A stretch of 64,000 nt of DNA from Aquipseudomonas ullengensis (lineage in GTDB: Bacteria > Pseudomonadota > Gammaproteobacteria > Pseudomonadales > Pseudomonadaceae): the NCBI RefSeq assembly GCF_014174475.1, contig NZ_JACJUD010000004.1, positions 186,001 to 250,000 of the forward strand, written 5' to 3'. The translations under genes were made by a program, and so were the position numbers. Positions 46,828-55,615 of this stretch are shown piece after piece (within the stretch, counting starts at the first letter, position 1; every line of letters starts with the position of its first letter). The notes below the pieces were generated by a model. That model searched no databases. It was not told the DNA's origin and was given only the letters and a program-made list of their open reading frames with translations.

Positions 46828-49002
46828 ATGGAACAGCAGTCGAAGAACCGGGCCCGCGTGCCATTCAGCCGTGCCCGCCTACCGCTGGCCATGGCCTGCG
46901 CGCTGGCAGCCATGAGCTTTGCCGCACAGGCTGCAGAGCAGGCCAAGGCCCTGGAACTCGACGCGACCAACATCAGTGGCGAACTCGATAGCCCGGTTGG
47001 CGAAGACCAGGGCTACGTGGCCAAGAACAGCCGCAGCGCGACCAAGATCAACACACCATTGAGCGACACACCGCGCTCGGTGTCGGTCGTCACTCAGGCG
47101 CAGATGGATGACCGCAACGTGCAGACCATCAGCCAGGCGCTGCAATACTCGGCTGGCGTGCAGGCCGGTTTCTACGGTGAGGACAACAAGCAGGACTGGT
47201 TCATCATCCGTGGCTTCAAACAGGCCAACAACGGCCTGTTCATGGACGGCTCGCGCATCTATTCCAGTGCCTTCTACAGCTGGCAGATCGACCCTTACAT
47301 GCTCGAACGCATCGAAGTGCTCAAGGGCGCAGCGTCCGTGCTCTACGGCCAGACGCCACCCGGCGGCCTGATCAACCTGCAGAGCAAGCGCCCGACGCTG
47401 GATGCGAAGAACGAAGTCGGCGTGCAGTACGGCAGCTTCGACCGCAAGCAGATCAATGCCGACGTCGGCGGCAAGCTGGATGAAGAGGGCAACGTGCTCT
47501 ACCGCGTGGTCGCGCTGAGCCGCGATACCGGCACCCAGGTCGATGATGTCGATGCGGCGCGTATCCTGTTGGCACCGTCGATGACCCTCGATTTCAACGA
47601 AGACACCTCGCTGACCCTGCTGGCCAGCATGCAGAAGGATCGCTCCGATCCGCAGCTGCAGTTCCTGCCACCGAGCGGCACCATCAGCCACAACCCCAAC
47701 GGCGACATCGATACCGATACCGCCGTGGGCGACCCGAGCTACGAGACCTTCGAACGCGACCAGTACACCCTGGGCTACGAGCTCAACCACCGCATCAACG
47801 ACAACTGGGACTTCCAGCAGAACCTGCGCTACGGCCACATGGATCTGGAACTGCGCCAGCTGTTCTATTACTTCAACATCACCGACAGCGTGATCGGCCG
47901 TGGCCTGACCTATAACGACGGCAAGGCGGACAACCTGTCGGTGGACAACCGCCTGCTCGGCAACTGGATCGGCGACGGCTGGGAAAATACCCTGCTGCTG
48001 GGCGCCGACTACCAGCAGTTGAAGATCAACGACCGCAGCCCGAACGGCTACCCGAACCTGGGCGTGATCCCGACGCTGGATATCTACAACCCGGTCTATG
48101 GTCTGCCCATCGGCAATAATTTCGCCGTGGAAGACAAAGACACCCGCGCCGACCAGATGGGCTACTACGTGCAGGAGCAGCTCAAGCTCGACAATCACTG
48201 GGTCTTCCTGCTCGGCGGCCGCTTCGACAATTCGCGCACTGACTTCGACAACCAGACCACTGGTGTCAAACAGAACGTACGCGACGACGACTTCACCTGG
48301 AGTGGCGGCGCGGCCTACATCTTCGATAACGGCGTGACCGCCTATGCCAGCTACTCGGAGTTCTTCCTGCCGGTCACCGACCTGAACGCCGTGACAGGCA
48401 AGCCGTTCAAGCCGGAAGAGGGTGACCAGAAGGAAATCGGCCTGAAGTATCAGCCGGTCGGCATCGACGCCATGTTCACCGCCGCCGTGTTCGAACTGAC
48501 CCAGCAGAACGTGAAGAAAAACCTCGCCACACCGAGCGGTTCGGTGCCGACCCAGCTGGGTGAAGTACGCAGCCGCGGTATCGAGCTGGAGGCCCAGGCC
48601 AACCTCACCGAGAGCCTGAGCGTCATTGCCAGCTACACCAAGCTCGCCCCGGAAACCACCGAAAGCACCAACCAGGCCGAGGAGGACAACGTCCCGGCCA
48701 ACGTCGCCGACGAGCTGGCCTCGGTCTGGGCCAACTACAAGATCCAGGGCGGCGCCCTCAATGGCCTGGCCTTTGGCGCCGGCGTACGTCACACCAGCTC
48801 CAGCTACGGCGACAACACCGAAACCCTGGAAGTGCCGTCCTACACCTTGCTCGATGCGATGGTCAGCTACCAGCTGCAGGACGTGCGCCTGCAACTCAAC
48901 GCCAACAACGTCACCGACAAGGAGTACGTAGCCGCGTGTGACTACTACTGCTGGTACGGCAACCGCCGCAACATCATCGCCAGTGTCAGCTATGACTTCT
49001 GA
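46828..49002 (+). CDS. TonB-dependent ferric-siderophore receptor
   Basis: A 724-residue outer-membrane receptor of the hydroxamate/FhuA-like family. The signal peptide LPLAMACALAAMSFAAQAAEQ is followed by a plug domain (NTPLSDTPRSVSVVTQAQMDDRNVQTISQALQYSAGV, FIIRGF, MLERIEVLKGAASVLYGQTPPGGLINLQSKRP) and a 22-strand barrel ending in aromatic Phe (ASVSYDF). It has no N-terminal signalling (STN) domain, so it does not signal to the sigma factor. GGGGAG six bases upstream sets the ATG at 46828. A PvdS-type promoter precedes it. Likely role: uptake of the siderophore made by this locus. Confidence 0.95.
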   Translation: MEQQSKNRARVPFSRARLPLAMACALAAMSFAAQAAEQAKALELDATNISGELDSPVGEDQGYVAKNSRSATKINTPLSDTPRSVSVVTQAQMDDRNVQTISQALQYSAGVQAGFYGEDNKQDWFIIRGFKQANNGLFMDGSRIYSSAFYSWQIDPYMLERIEVLKGAASVLYGQTPPGGLINLQSKRPTLDAKNEVGVQYGSFDRKQINADVGGKLDEEGNVLYRVVALSRDTGTQVDDVDAARILLAPSMTLDFNEDTSLTLLASMQKDRSDPQLQFLPPSGTISHNPNGDIDTDTAVGDPSYETFERDQYTLGYELNHRINDNWDFQQNLRYGHMDLELRQLFYYFNITDSVIGRGLTYNDGKADNLSVDNRLLGNWIGDGWENTLLLGADYQQLKINDRSPNGYPNLGVIPTLDIYNPVYGLPIGNNFAVEDKDTRADQMGYYVQEQLKLDNHWVFLLGGRFDNSRTDFDNQTTGVKQNVRDDDFTWSGGAAYIFDNGVTAYASYSEFFLPVTDLNAVTGKPFKPEEGDQKEIGLKYQPVGIDAMFTAAVFELTQQNVKKNLATPSGSVPTQLGEVRSRGIELEAQANLTESLSVIASYTKLAPETTESTNQAEEDNVPANVADELASVWANYKIQGGALNGLAFGAGVRHTSSSYGDNTETLEVPSYTLLDAMVSYQLQDVRLQLNANNVTDKEYVAACDYYCWYGNRRNIIASVSYDF

Positions 49003-49990
49003 TCGCCTGAGCCACCTGCCGCTGCCCGATGGGCGGCGGCTTGCAGCCCACATCGACGCAGACGGTCTCGCCCTGCGTCTGGACGAACGCCCGCTGCTGC
49101 GGGCCCGCTGGATCGAGCAGCGCCTGCAACCGCTGGAGCTGAGCCTGGCCGAGCAAGCCGAAGCGCTGTGGCTGCTGGCCTACTGGATGTTCGCCAGCGA
49201 GCCACAACGACAGAGCCTGGCGCTGAGCCTGGAACAGGTCGATCCGGCGCTGCTCGACAGCGGCCTGCTGATTGCCGAGAGCGGTGAGCTGCGCATCGAG
49301 CGCGCGCTGTTCTGGCAACTGCCGGGGCCGTTCCTGCGTAACGCCAGCCATGCGGGTTATCCGCAGCAGATGGTCATGCACGCCAGCGGCCGTCGTCACC
49401 CACGCCGCGGGCCCAAGCCAGTCGGTGAAGTCTATCGGCGCTTCGATGCCAATCTGGGCGCCTGGATATCCCTGCGTACGCTGGATATCGAACTCGACCT
49501 TGAGCGCTTCAATCGCTGGCAGAACAGTGCCCGTGTGGCCGCGTTCTGGCAGGAGGAGGGCGATCTGGACAAGCACCGTCGCTACCTGCAGGAGTTGCTC
49601 GACGACCCGCGCGTGCTGCCCCTGATCGGCTGCTTCGATGACCAGCCGTTCGCCTACTACGAGGCCTATTGGGCCAAGGAAGACCGCATCGCGCCGTTCT
49701 ACGCCGCGGACGATTACGACCGCGGCATCCATATGCTGGTCGGCGAGGAAAGCCATCGCGGCCCGCACAAGGTAGCCAGCTGGCTGAACGCACTGACCCA
49801 TTACCTGTTCCTCGATGAGCCACGCACCCAGCGGGTGGTCGCCGAACCGCGGGCCGACAACGCCCGGATGATCGGCCACATGCAGGCGCAGGGTTACCAC
49901 CAGGACAAGGAATTCAATTTTCCACACAAGCGCGCGGCACTGATGATCCAGTCCCGCGAGGTGTTCTTCGAGCGCTGCAACCTGGCCTAG
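48992..49990 (+). CDS. IucB-like GNAT, hydroxyornithine N-acetyltransferase
   Basis: A 332-residue protein with a C-terminal siderophore-type acyltransferase domain: IGCFDDQPFAYYEAYWAKEDRIAPFYAADDYDRGIHMLVGEESHRG, then TQRVVAEPRADNARMIGHMQAQGYHQDKEFNFPHKRAALMIQSREVFF. This GYH..KEF.FPHK.A.L pattern is shared by IucB, RhbD, AlcB and PvdYII-type enzymes, which acylate N-hydroxy-lysine or -ornithine. Next to an ornithine hydroxylase gene, N5-acetylation of N5-hydroxyornithine is the likely step. The start ATG at 48992 lies inside the end of the receptor gene (11-base overlap), and the frame is open further upstream. No clear ribosome site is seen, so coupling is likely. Confidence 0.88.
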   Translation: MTSDRLSHLPLPDGRRLAAHIDADGLALRLDERPLLRARWIEQRLQPLELSLAEQAEALWLLAYWMFASEPQRQSLALSLEQVDPALLDSGLLIAESGELRIERALFWQLPGPFLRNASHAGYPQQMVMHASGRRHPRRGPKPVGEVYRRFDANLGAWISLRTLDIELDLERFNRWQNSARVAAFWQEEGDLDKHRRYLQELLDDPRVLPLIGCFDDQPFAYYEAYWAKEDRIAPFYAADDYDRGIHMLVGEESHRGPHKVASWLNALTHYLFLDEPRTQRVVAEPRADNARMIGHMQAQGYHQDKEFNFPHKRAALMIQSREVFFERCNLA

Positions 49991-50133
49991 AAAGCACTGC
50001 CGCTTGGCATGACTACACAAAATGAGCCGCGCTTAACGTGGCCGTTAGCTGATGAGGTTGGGCAAGGCGGATGTCGTCCGGCAAAGGACGCAGCCGACCT
50101 TCACACGAGCCATTCGCGGGATCGGTGCCTGAC

Positions 50134-51441
50134 ATGAGCATAGAAACGCTTGAATACGATGTAATCGGCCTGGGCTTCGGCCCGGCCAACCTGGCCATTG
50201 CCGTGGCCCTGGATGAAGATCGCCGCGCGCGTGAGCACGGTGGCCTGCGCTACTGCTTCCTGGAAAAGAAACCGGCCTTTGAATGGCACGGTGGCATGCT
50301 CCTGGAAGACAGTCGCATGCAGATTTCCTTCCTCAAGGACCTGGCCACCCTGCGCAATCCGGCCAGCCGCTTCACCTTCGTCAATTACCTGCACCAGAAG
50401 GGCCGCCTGGAGTCCTTCATTAACGTCGGCACCTTCACGCCCTCGCGCCTGGAGTACAACGACTACCTGGGCTGGGCTGCCAGCCACTTCGCCGACCGGG
50501 TGCACTACGGCGAGGAAGTGATCGCCGTCGAGCCGGTGCTGGACGCTGGTGAGGTCTCGCGAGTCAAAGTGATTTCGCGCTTCGCCGACGGCCGTACCCG
50601 TGCCCGGGTGACACGCAACCTGGTGGTCAGCATCGGTGGCGAAGCCCTGGTGCCGGAAGCCTTCCGTGCCTTGCGTGGTGATGCGCGGGTAATCCACTCC
50701 TCGGGCTACCTGGCGCGTATCGGCAAGGCCGTGGAGGGCAAGCAAACCCAGCGCCTGGCCGTGATCGGCTCGGGGCAGAGCGCCGCCGAGATCTTCAGCG
50801 ACCTCTGTGGCCGTTACCCGCACGCCGAGGTATCGCTGGTGATGCGCAGCCAGGCCTTGCGCCCGGCGGATGACAGCCCCTTCGTCAACGAGATCTTCGA
50901 CCCGTCCTACACCGACGTGGTCTACGAGCAGCACCCCGAAGCACGTCAGGCGCTGATCGCCGCCAATGCCCAGACCAACTACTCGGTGGTCAATCTCGAC
51001 CTGATTGAAAGCATCTACCAGCGCCTGTACCTGCAAAAGGTCAGCGGGCATGCACCGCACCAATTGCTGACCCAGCGCCGGGTCGAACAGGTGACCGCGC
51101 AGGCAGACGGCATTCGCCTGAGCCTGAGTGGCCCGCACGGTCATGAGGAACAGCTGTTCGACGCCGTGGTGCTGGCCACCGGTTACCGCCGCGATGGCTA
51201 CAAGCGCCTGCTCGAAGGGCTGCAAGGCTACATGGGGCAGGGCAGTGTGGCGCGTGACTACCGCCTGCAATGCCAGGCGGATTTCAGCGCGGGGATCTTC
51301 CTGCAAGGCTGCTGCGAGGCCAGCCATGGCTTGAGCGACACGCTGCTGTCGGTGCTGGCGGTTCGCTCCCAGGAAGTGGTCGACTCGCTGCTCGACGGTC
51401 GCCGGCGGCGCAACCAGGACCTGGCCAGCGCGTGCGCTTGA
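50134..51441 (+). CDS. pvdA: L-ornithine N5-monooxygenase (PvdA-like)
   Basis: A 435-residue flavin N-hydroxylase: FAD-binding VIGLGFGPANLAIAVAL, substrate region MQISFLKDLATLRNPASRFTFVNYLHQKGRLESFINVGTFTPSRLEYNDYL, NADPH-binding AVIGSGQSAAEIF, NTNYS-type TNYSVVNLDLIE, and the C-terminal VVLATGYRRD. These follow PvdA closely and point to ornithine rather than lysine as substrate. It makes N5-hydroxyornithine for loading by A1, A2 and A4. I took the ATG at 50134 as the start because it gives the family N-terminus; the open frame extends 21 codons upstream. The gap of 143 bases to the acetyltransferase may hold its own promoter, but I found no convincing box. Confidence 0.92.
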   Translation: MSIETLEYDVIGLGFGPANLAIAVALDEDRRAREHGGLRYCFLEKKPAFEWHGGMLLEDSRMQISFLKDLATLRNPASRFTFVNYLHQKGRLESFINVGTFTPSRLEYNDYLGWAASHFADRVHYGEEVIAVEPVLDAGEVSRVKVISRFADGRTRARVTRNLVVSIGGEALVPEAFRALRGDARVIHSSGYLARIGKAVEGKQTQRLAVIGSGQSAAEIFSDLCGRYPHAEVSLVMRSQALRPADDSPFVNEIFDPSYTDVVYEQHPEARQALIAANAQTNYSVVNLDLIESIYQRLYLQKVSGHAPHQLLTQRRVEQVTAQADGIRLSLSGPHGHEEQLFDAVVLATGYRRDGYKRLLEGLQGYMGQGSVARDYRLQCQADFSAGIFLQGCCEASHGLSDTLLSVLAVRSQEVVDSLLDGRRRRNQDLASACA

Positions 51442-51451
51442 GGGCGGCGGC

Positions 51452-52195
51452 ATGATTGCGCCTATCGCCACGCTGTTCCAGGGGCCCTTCGCGCATTACC
51501 GCGACGTGCTGACCCTGGCCGATGACCCGCGCCCGGCACTGCCGGCGCGGGAGTTCGTGCAGCCGCAGCGCCTGGAGGAACAGTTGCTGCGTTTCGCCCC
51601 GGAACATGCCGACGGAGACAGGCGGGCACTGCTGTCGTTGTGGTCGAAATACTACTTCCTGCGCCTGATTCCGCCGGTGCTGGCCGCCAGCCTGATCCTC
51701 AACTGGCGCCTGCCACTGGCATTCGACGAAATACAGGTGGTGGTCGGTGCCGACGGCCTGCCCGAGGCATTCAAGCTGCCCCACGCTGGCGAGCGTTGGA
51801 GCCAGCCTCCGGCGGACGGTTTCGAACGCTTTGCTGGCTTGCTGGACGACAACCTCACGCCCTTCATCCAGGCCCTGATCGACTATCGCAAGATCGCCAG
51901 TCGGGTGCTGTGGAGCAATGCCGGGAACTACTTCGAGTGGTTCATGAGCACCCTCGCTGGGCTGCCGTTTCCTGCCCCCATGCTGGCTCCAGGCCGGCAG
52001 ATTCTGGAAGCCGCGAAGCGCCCCGACGGCACGCGCAATCATCTGTTCGAGCCGGTGCGCTATGTCGCCCTGGGTGAGCACAGCGAGCCATGGCGGCAAC
52101 GACGCCTGTGCTGCATCCGCAACGAGCTGGGCATGGCCATGTGCGAGAACTGCCCGCATCTGGATGCGCCGCCAACCGAGATCGTCGCGGCCTGA
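51452..52195 (+). CDS. FhuF-like ferric-siderophore reductase
   Basis: A 247-residue protein with an N-terminal FhuF-like domain (LSLWSKYYFLRLIPPVLAASLILNWRLPL, RKIASRVLWSNAGNYFEWFM) and a C-terminal [2Fe-2S] motif with the C-C-x10-C-x2-C pattern (CCIRNELGMAMCENC). Proteins of this family release iron from hydroxamate siderophores in the cytoplasm. It follows pvdA after 10 bases and closes the locus, in the same position as the FhuF-like orbF is associated with ornibactin genes. Confidence 0.9.
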   Translation: MIAPIATLFQGPFAHYRDVLTLADDPRPALPAREFVQPQRLEEQLLRFAPEHADGDRRALLSLWSKYYFLRLIPPVLAASLILNWRLPLAFDEIQVVVGADGLPEAFKLPHAGERWSQPPADGFERFAGLLDDNLTPFIQALIDYRKIASRVLWSNAGNYFEWFMSTLAGLPFPAPMLAPGRQILEAAKRPDGTRNHLFEPVRYVALGEHSEPWRQRRLCCIRNELGMAMCENCPHLDAPPTEIVAA

Positions 52196-52355
52196 ACGCC
52201 AGCAGATGAGCGGCAATAACCTGCCTGGAGCGGCAAACCAGCGCCACTCAACCCACCAGAACCCTGCCTGAAAACCCTGAAATAGCGGCTTCGCGCGAGT
52301 TGGCCCGATACCTGCTCTATGCAGCGACGATACCGGCCCATTTGCGGAACGCGCC

Positions 52356-52817
52356 ATGACCAGCATATCGAGCACCCCGATCGCGCTCGCCAGTTACACC
52401 GCCACCAGCAAGACGGCCACTGCGGCCGGCAACACCACGAGCCAGCAAGGCAGCGAGAAACCGGCTGACCCGGTCGCCGAAATCAAACGCATGGCGTTGA
52501 TGATGCAGGCCCGGCAGAACGGCGGCCTGTTCACCGTGATGGCCAAGGGCACCAGCCAGACAACCAGCCTGAGCGGACTGACAGGGCTGAGTGGTGCCGC
52601 AAGCAACGGCACCACCGCGACCATTCCGCTGCCGGATGTGGGTGAGCTGGAGAAGGAAGACGCGCAGAAGCTGCTGACCCAGGTGCAGAAGCTGATCGAC
52701 CACGGCGTTACCGATGGCATCAGCTTCAAGGGCTCGAACGGCGACAAGCAAACCGACTCGTTGACCACCTACCGCGACTGGCTGCAAGCCAAGGTCGGTA
52801 TCGATACCTACGCCTGA
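52356..52817 (+). CDS. Hypothetical protein, Ser/Thr-rich N-terminus
   Basis: A 153-residue soluble-looking protein that I do not recognise. The first ~40 residues are rich in Ser, Thr and Ala (MTSISSTPIALASYTATSKTA) without a signal peptide. The middle has a Met-rich helix (EIKRMALMMQARQ), and the second half, PLPDVGELEKEDAQKLLTQVQKLIDHGVTDGISFKGSNGDKQ, looks folded. The low-complexity head and lack of a signal are a little like secreted flagellar or type III substrates, but this is only an impression. It sits 160 bases after the FhuF-like gene and is probably independent of it. Confidence 0.7.
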   Translation: MTSISSTPIALASYTATSKTATAAGNTTSQQGSEKPADPVAEIKRMALMMQARQNGGLFTVMAKGTSQTTSLSGLTGLSGAASNGTTATIPLPDVGELEKEDAQKLLTQVQKLIDHGVTDGISFKGSNGDKQTDSLTTYRDWLQAKVGIDTYA

Positions 52818-52917
52818 CAGTTAACGTCTGGCGAGCCTTGCCACCAGCAAGCAGAGCAGGGGAGCGGGGCATGTGTCCGCCTTAAATTGGCCGACCAATC
52901 AGGCTGTTTTCGGGCAG

Positions 52918-52947
52918 TAAAAAGCCCGAGCATTGCGGCTCGGGCTT
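52918..52947 (-). terminator. Rho-independent terminator for the DUF2188 gene
   Basis: Ten-base stem AAGCCCGAGC / GCTCGGGCTT with a six-base loop. On the minus strand it ends in TTTTT, 25 bases past the stop of the small gene. Confidence 0.85.
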
Positions 52948-52971
52948 CGGCGTGTAGCGGCTGGTCAGTCG

Positions 52972-53166
52972 CTAGTGATAGGTGAGTTCCTGCTCAACAT
53001 CGCCGGTCAGGGTTTGTACCTTGACCGTGCCGGCCTTGCTCTCCATGAAAGCTTGCGCCAGCTCGATGATTTCTTCTTTGGTTGGGGCAGTTTTCGACGG
53101 TCGTCTTGCCCCTTCCTTGCGCAATTCCCAGCCTTTGGCCGTGGAAGAAATGTAGTAACTACCCAT
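52972..53166 (-). CDS. Small DUF2188-type protein
   Basis: A 64-residue protein with the DUF2188 pattern: G-W-E-L-R-K-E-G then S-K-T-A-P-T-K-E-E-I-I-E-L-A and a C-terminal beta-strand region (TVKVQTLTGDVEQELTY). Function of the family is unknown. It has AGGG before the ATG and its own terminator, so it is a single-gene unit. Confidence 0.75.
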   Translation of the reverse strand: MGSYYISSTAKGWELRKEGARRPSKTAPTKEEIIELAQAFMESKAGTVKVQTLTGDVEQELTYH

Positions 53167-53335
53167 GATATTGCCCTGTCAGCTGTATGAAGACACTCAT
53201 CGATCCAGGTGCGTGATGATCGATTCTTAGCTGTATAGAGCGGTGTTTATTTGCCAGGTTCCGGAAAATGTAACAGGCCAGACACGCGTTCCTCTAAACG
53301 TGAAACGGTACATGCTCAGGAACGGCCGTGATGGG

Positions 53336-53575
53336 TCAGCGCGGCACGCTGGTTCGACTGCGCGTCTCAACTGGGACGACGTCCAGAATGGTGATGCCCA
53401 GTTGCGCCATGTGCTCAACCAGACTGATCCCACTGGAGTCCAGGCTCTGGCCATCCTGTCCCATTTCCGCTGCCACCACGGTGAAGTGGATGGCCGGCAT
53501 GGCAGGCAAGCCGCTAGCTTTCATCTGCTGCGTACGAACATCACCATTGCGCGAATACGTGATGAGACAGATCAT
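53336..53575 (-). CDS. Small hypothetical protein
   Basis: A 79-residue frame starting MICLITYSRNGDVRTQQMKASGLPAMPAIHFTVVAAEMG. GGGAGGG lies 7 bases before the ATG at 53575, a strong ribosome site. I recognise no family and the frame is also open a further 63 codons upstream in AT-richer, unlikely sequence. There is no signal peptide. It could be a real small protein or a decayed gene. The stretches on either side (53167–53335 and 53576–53793) show nothing I can name. Confidence 0.45.
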   Translation of the reverse strand: MICLITYSRNGDVRTQQMKASGLPAMPAIHFTVVAAEMGQDGQSLDSSGISLVEHMAQLGITILDVVPVETRSRTSVPR

Positions 53576-53793
53576 CCAGTGTCCCTCCCAGAATAATGTA
53601 GCTCTGGGCAGTTTAGACAGCCCCCTGAATATCTGCCGAGTCGGCAGGCCGCTTGAGTAGGCGCAGCAAACCCCACCCACACCCTCACGCCAGCCTATCA
53701 CACTTCGCATAATGTATATTATGTTAAACGATAGGTATGGGAGGCTACTGCCTCCCCCATTCACTTTCGCATCCGCAGCACTACCTCATGCCG

Positions 53794-54519
53794 TTAATTC
53801 TCGGTAAGCGTCATCAGGATATCGGCGTACCAGGCGCTGTTTAGTCCCAGTGCTTCGTCTTGTGCCAAGTCGCGGCACGCCAGATCCAGTCGGGCCGAAT
53901 GTACGCCGAGCAATAACCAGGGTAATTCACCCAACTCTGGACGATGCGTAACCACGGCGCCGCCGCTGCTGCCACGGTGTGTGCGTGCGTCAGTCAGGAA
54001 AAATCCCAGGCCTTGGAAACGCAGGCCGAATGACGAAGCAATCACCGCCTGACGCACGACCGGCATGTGATGCAAGGTGTCGTGGAAACCCAGCGGAAAG
54101 CCCACCACCAGTAACGGTGTGCCAACTTCGATCTGATCGAAATGCTGGGTCAGGTGCGCGGGCGTGAACGGTATGAGCAACACGTCGGGCGGCAGCTGTG
54201 TGCGATCCACCTCCAGCACAGCGACATCAACATCGCCGGCGCTGTCTCCGCCTTGGCGCCACAACGGCTGGCCGTTGCAATACAGCGGCAATGAATAGCA
54301 GATGGAGCTGGCCATGTTCGCGGGGTTGTTATGCACCACCACGCTGACGCTGTCCGGCCGATGGTTATTGGCTTCGTCAAACAGGACATGCCGGCTGGTA
54401 ACCACGAACAGGCGCTCGTCCCGCTGGAAAAAGAAGCTGCTGGCATTGGTTAACTGTTGCGTACCGGCGTACGTGGAAATGTGCGACGAAGACAGTAGCA
54501 GCGGTTCAATCAGGGACAT
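53794..54519 (-). CDS. Trypsin-like serine protease (cytoplasmic form)
   Basis: A 241-residue trypsin-fold protein. The triad is visible: His in VVTSRHVLFDE, Asp in GDVDVAVLEVDR, Ser in THRGSSGGAVV (G-S-S-G-G). There is no signal peptide or membrane segment and no PDZ domain, so it is not DegP-like. The role is unknown. It stands alone on the minus strand. Confidence 0.82.
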   Translation of the reverse strand: MSLIEPLLLSSSHISTYAGTQQLTNASSFFFQRDERLFVVTSRHVLFDEANNHRPDSVSVVVHNNPANMASSICYSLPLYCNGQPLWRQGGDSAGDVDVAVLEVDRTQLPPDVLLIPFTPAHLTQHFDQIEVGTPLLVVGFPLGFHDTLHHMPVVRQAVIASSFGLRFQGLGFFLTDARTHRGSSGGAVVTHRPELGELPWLLLGVHSARLDLACRDLAQDEALGLNSAWYADILMTLTEN

Positions 54520-54680
54520 TGCCAGTTACTCGTAGCCAGGGGTCAGTGCGGTTTCCGGCGCCACTATCACACAACCTGCGTCTGGTCCGGGGATATGTCG
54601 CCTACCCTGCCCCATTCATGGCCATGCAGAGCGTGAAAAAGTGCCGACCAGGCGGCCGGCACTCGAGCGTGAGCGCTGGA

Positions 54681-54839
54681 TCAGATTCGTCCCAGCAGTA
54701 GCAGGACGATGATGATGACCAGGATGACGCCAACACCACCCGACGGGCCATAACCCCAGCTTCTACTGTGCGGCCAAGCCGGAATGGCGCCAATCAGCAG
54801 CAGGATCAGGACGATCAACAGTATGGTTCCAAGGCTCAT
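54681..54839 (-). CDS. DUF3309 small membrane protein
   Basis: A 52-residue protein, MSLGTILLIVLILLLIGAIP then WGYGPSGGVGVILVIIIVLLLLGRI: two hydrophobic segments joined by the aromatic/Gly-rich W-P-H-S-R-S-W-G-Y-G-P-S-G-G linker that defines DUF3309. GAGG lies 9 bases before the ATG at 54839. Function unknown. Confidence 0.85.
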   Translation of the reverse strand: MSLGTILLIVLILLLIGAIPAWPHSRSWGYGPSGGVGVILVIIIVLLLLGRI

Positions 54840-55213
54840 GGCTTTTTCCTCGAGAGTGTCATCGCAGGGTCGCCGCGCAGTAGCTATGGCAACCCGATCT
54901 GTGCAGTCGATCCACTGCGGAACGCTGCGCGGTACGACGGCTCGCCACACACCAGTGCGTGCAGTTCCCTTCGCATAACAGTCGACCAACCGGTGCGCTG
55001 GTGAGTTCGGACTATTTTCTGCACGCAGCAGCCAGCCCCGGATCACAGCGCGGTTCAGTGTCTAAGGAACATGGGAATGGTCGTAATGCGCAACCGACCG
55101 AAATCGGTCATCACGAAATAAAAGAAAGGAAAATGCATCTCGCCGCGGTTGCCTTGAAAACAACCCGGAGATTGGGCGGACCCTCCATGGCCCATAGGGG
55201 AATCGAGGGCGCT
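54840..55213. other. 374-base intergenic stretch, no feature identified
   Basis: It must hold the promoter of the DUF3309 gene. Apart from a short palindrome, GACCG-AAAT-CGGTC at 55096–55109, I see nothing. A plus-strand frame from 55134 has AAAGGA before it but runs antisense through the next small gene, so I do not call it. Confidence 0.5.
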
Positions 55214-55369
55214 TTAGTGCCGGGCGAAGATATCGCCGATCGAGGCACTCGGGAAATTATGCTGATTCATGGTGACTTGCGAGGCAGGTCGCGTAGGCGG
55301 CTGTTGGGCAAACACCACCAGGCCAGCGCACAGGGCAGGAATAGCAAGAGCGAGCAGATAGCGATTCAT
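55214..55369 (-). CDS. Small exported protein, 51 residues
   Basis: Frame MNRYLLALAIPALCAGLVVFA, then QQPPTRPASQVTMNQHNFPS and ending ASIGDIFARH. GGAGGAGGG lies 5 bases before the ATG, one of the strongest ribosome sites in the window. The first ~20 residues form a signal peptide or membrane anchor (basic start, hydrophobic core, A-Q-Q after it), leaving a mature part of about 30 residues rich in Pro, Gln and Asn. I know no family for it. Confidence 0.6.
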   Translation of the reverse strand: MNRYLLALAIPALCAGLVVFAQQPPTRPASQVTMNQHNFPSASIGDIFARH

Positions 55370-55576
55370 CGCAACCCTCCTCCATTCGCGCTAGGCGCGT
55401 AATGGATCATCAGACTTATTGTTGTTATTTGCTGAGGATCAGTCTGCCCCTATCGTTCGGGAGAAAAATTGACTTTCGATGACAAAAATATTGCTATTCG
55501 CGACAAGGCCTCACCGCTCGTCCGCGAAACTCTATGGCGTGGATGCTCGCTGATCCTGCTTGCAGACTAGCAGCCA

Positions 55577-55596
55577 CCCCAGACGTATGCCTGGGG
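55577..55596 (-). terminator. Possible terminator hairpin after the multiheme cytochrome gene
   Basis: CCCCAG-N8-CTGGGG hairpin 20 bases beyond the cytochrome stop. There is no T-tract, so it may only stabilise the transcript end. Confidence 0.3.
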
Positions 55597-55615
55597 CAGC
55601 GAAACACTCTGCCGA

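Noticed and set aside
46879..49053. A 724-codon minus-strand frame opposite the receptor gene
   Set aside because: The receptor on the plus strand has signal peptide, plug and barrel motifs; the opposite frame has none.
50019..50039. AAAAT…CGT upstream of pvdA as a third sigma promoter
   Set aside because: The spacing is 13 bases, not the 16–17 of the other two sites, so I do not call it.
53243..53596. A 117-codon plus-strand frame
   Set aside because: It overlaps the small minus-strand frame that has the much better ribosome site; no family and no start signal.
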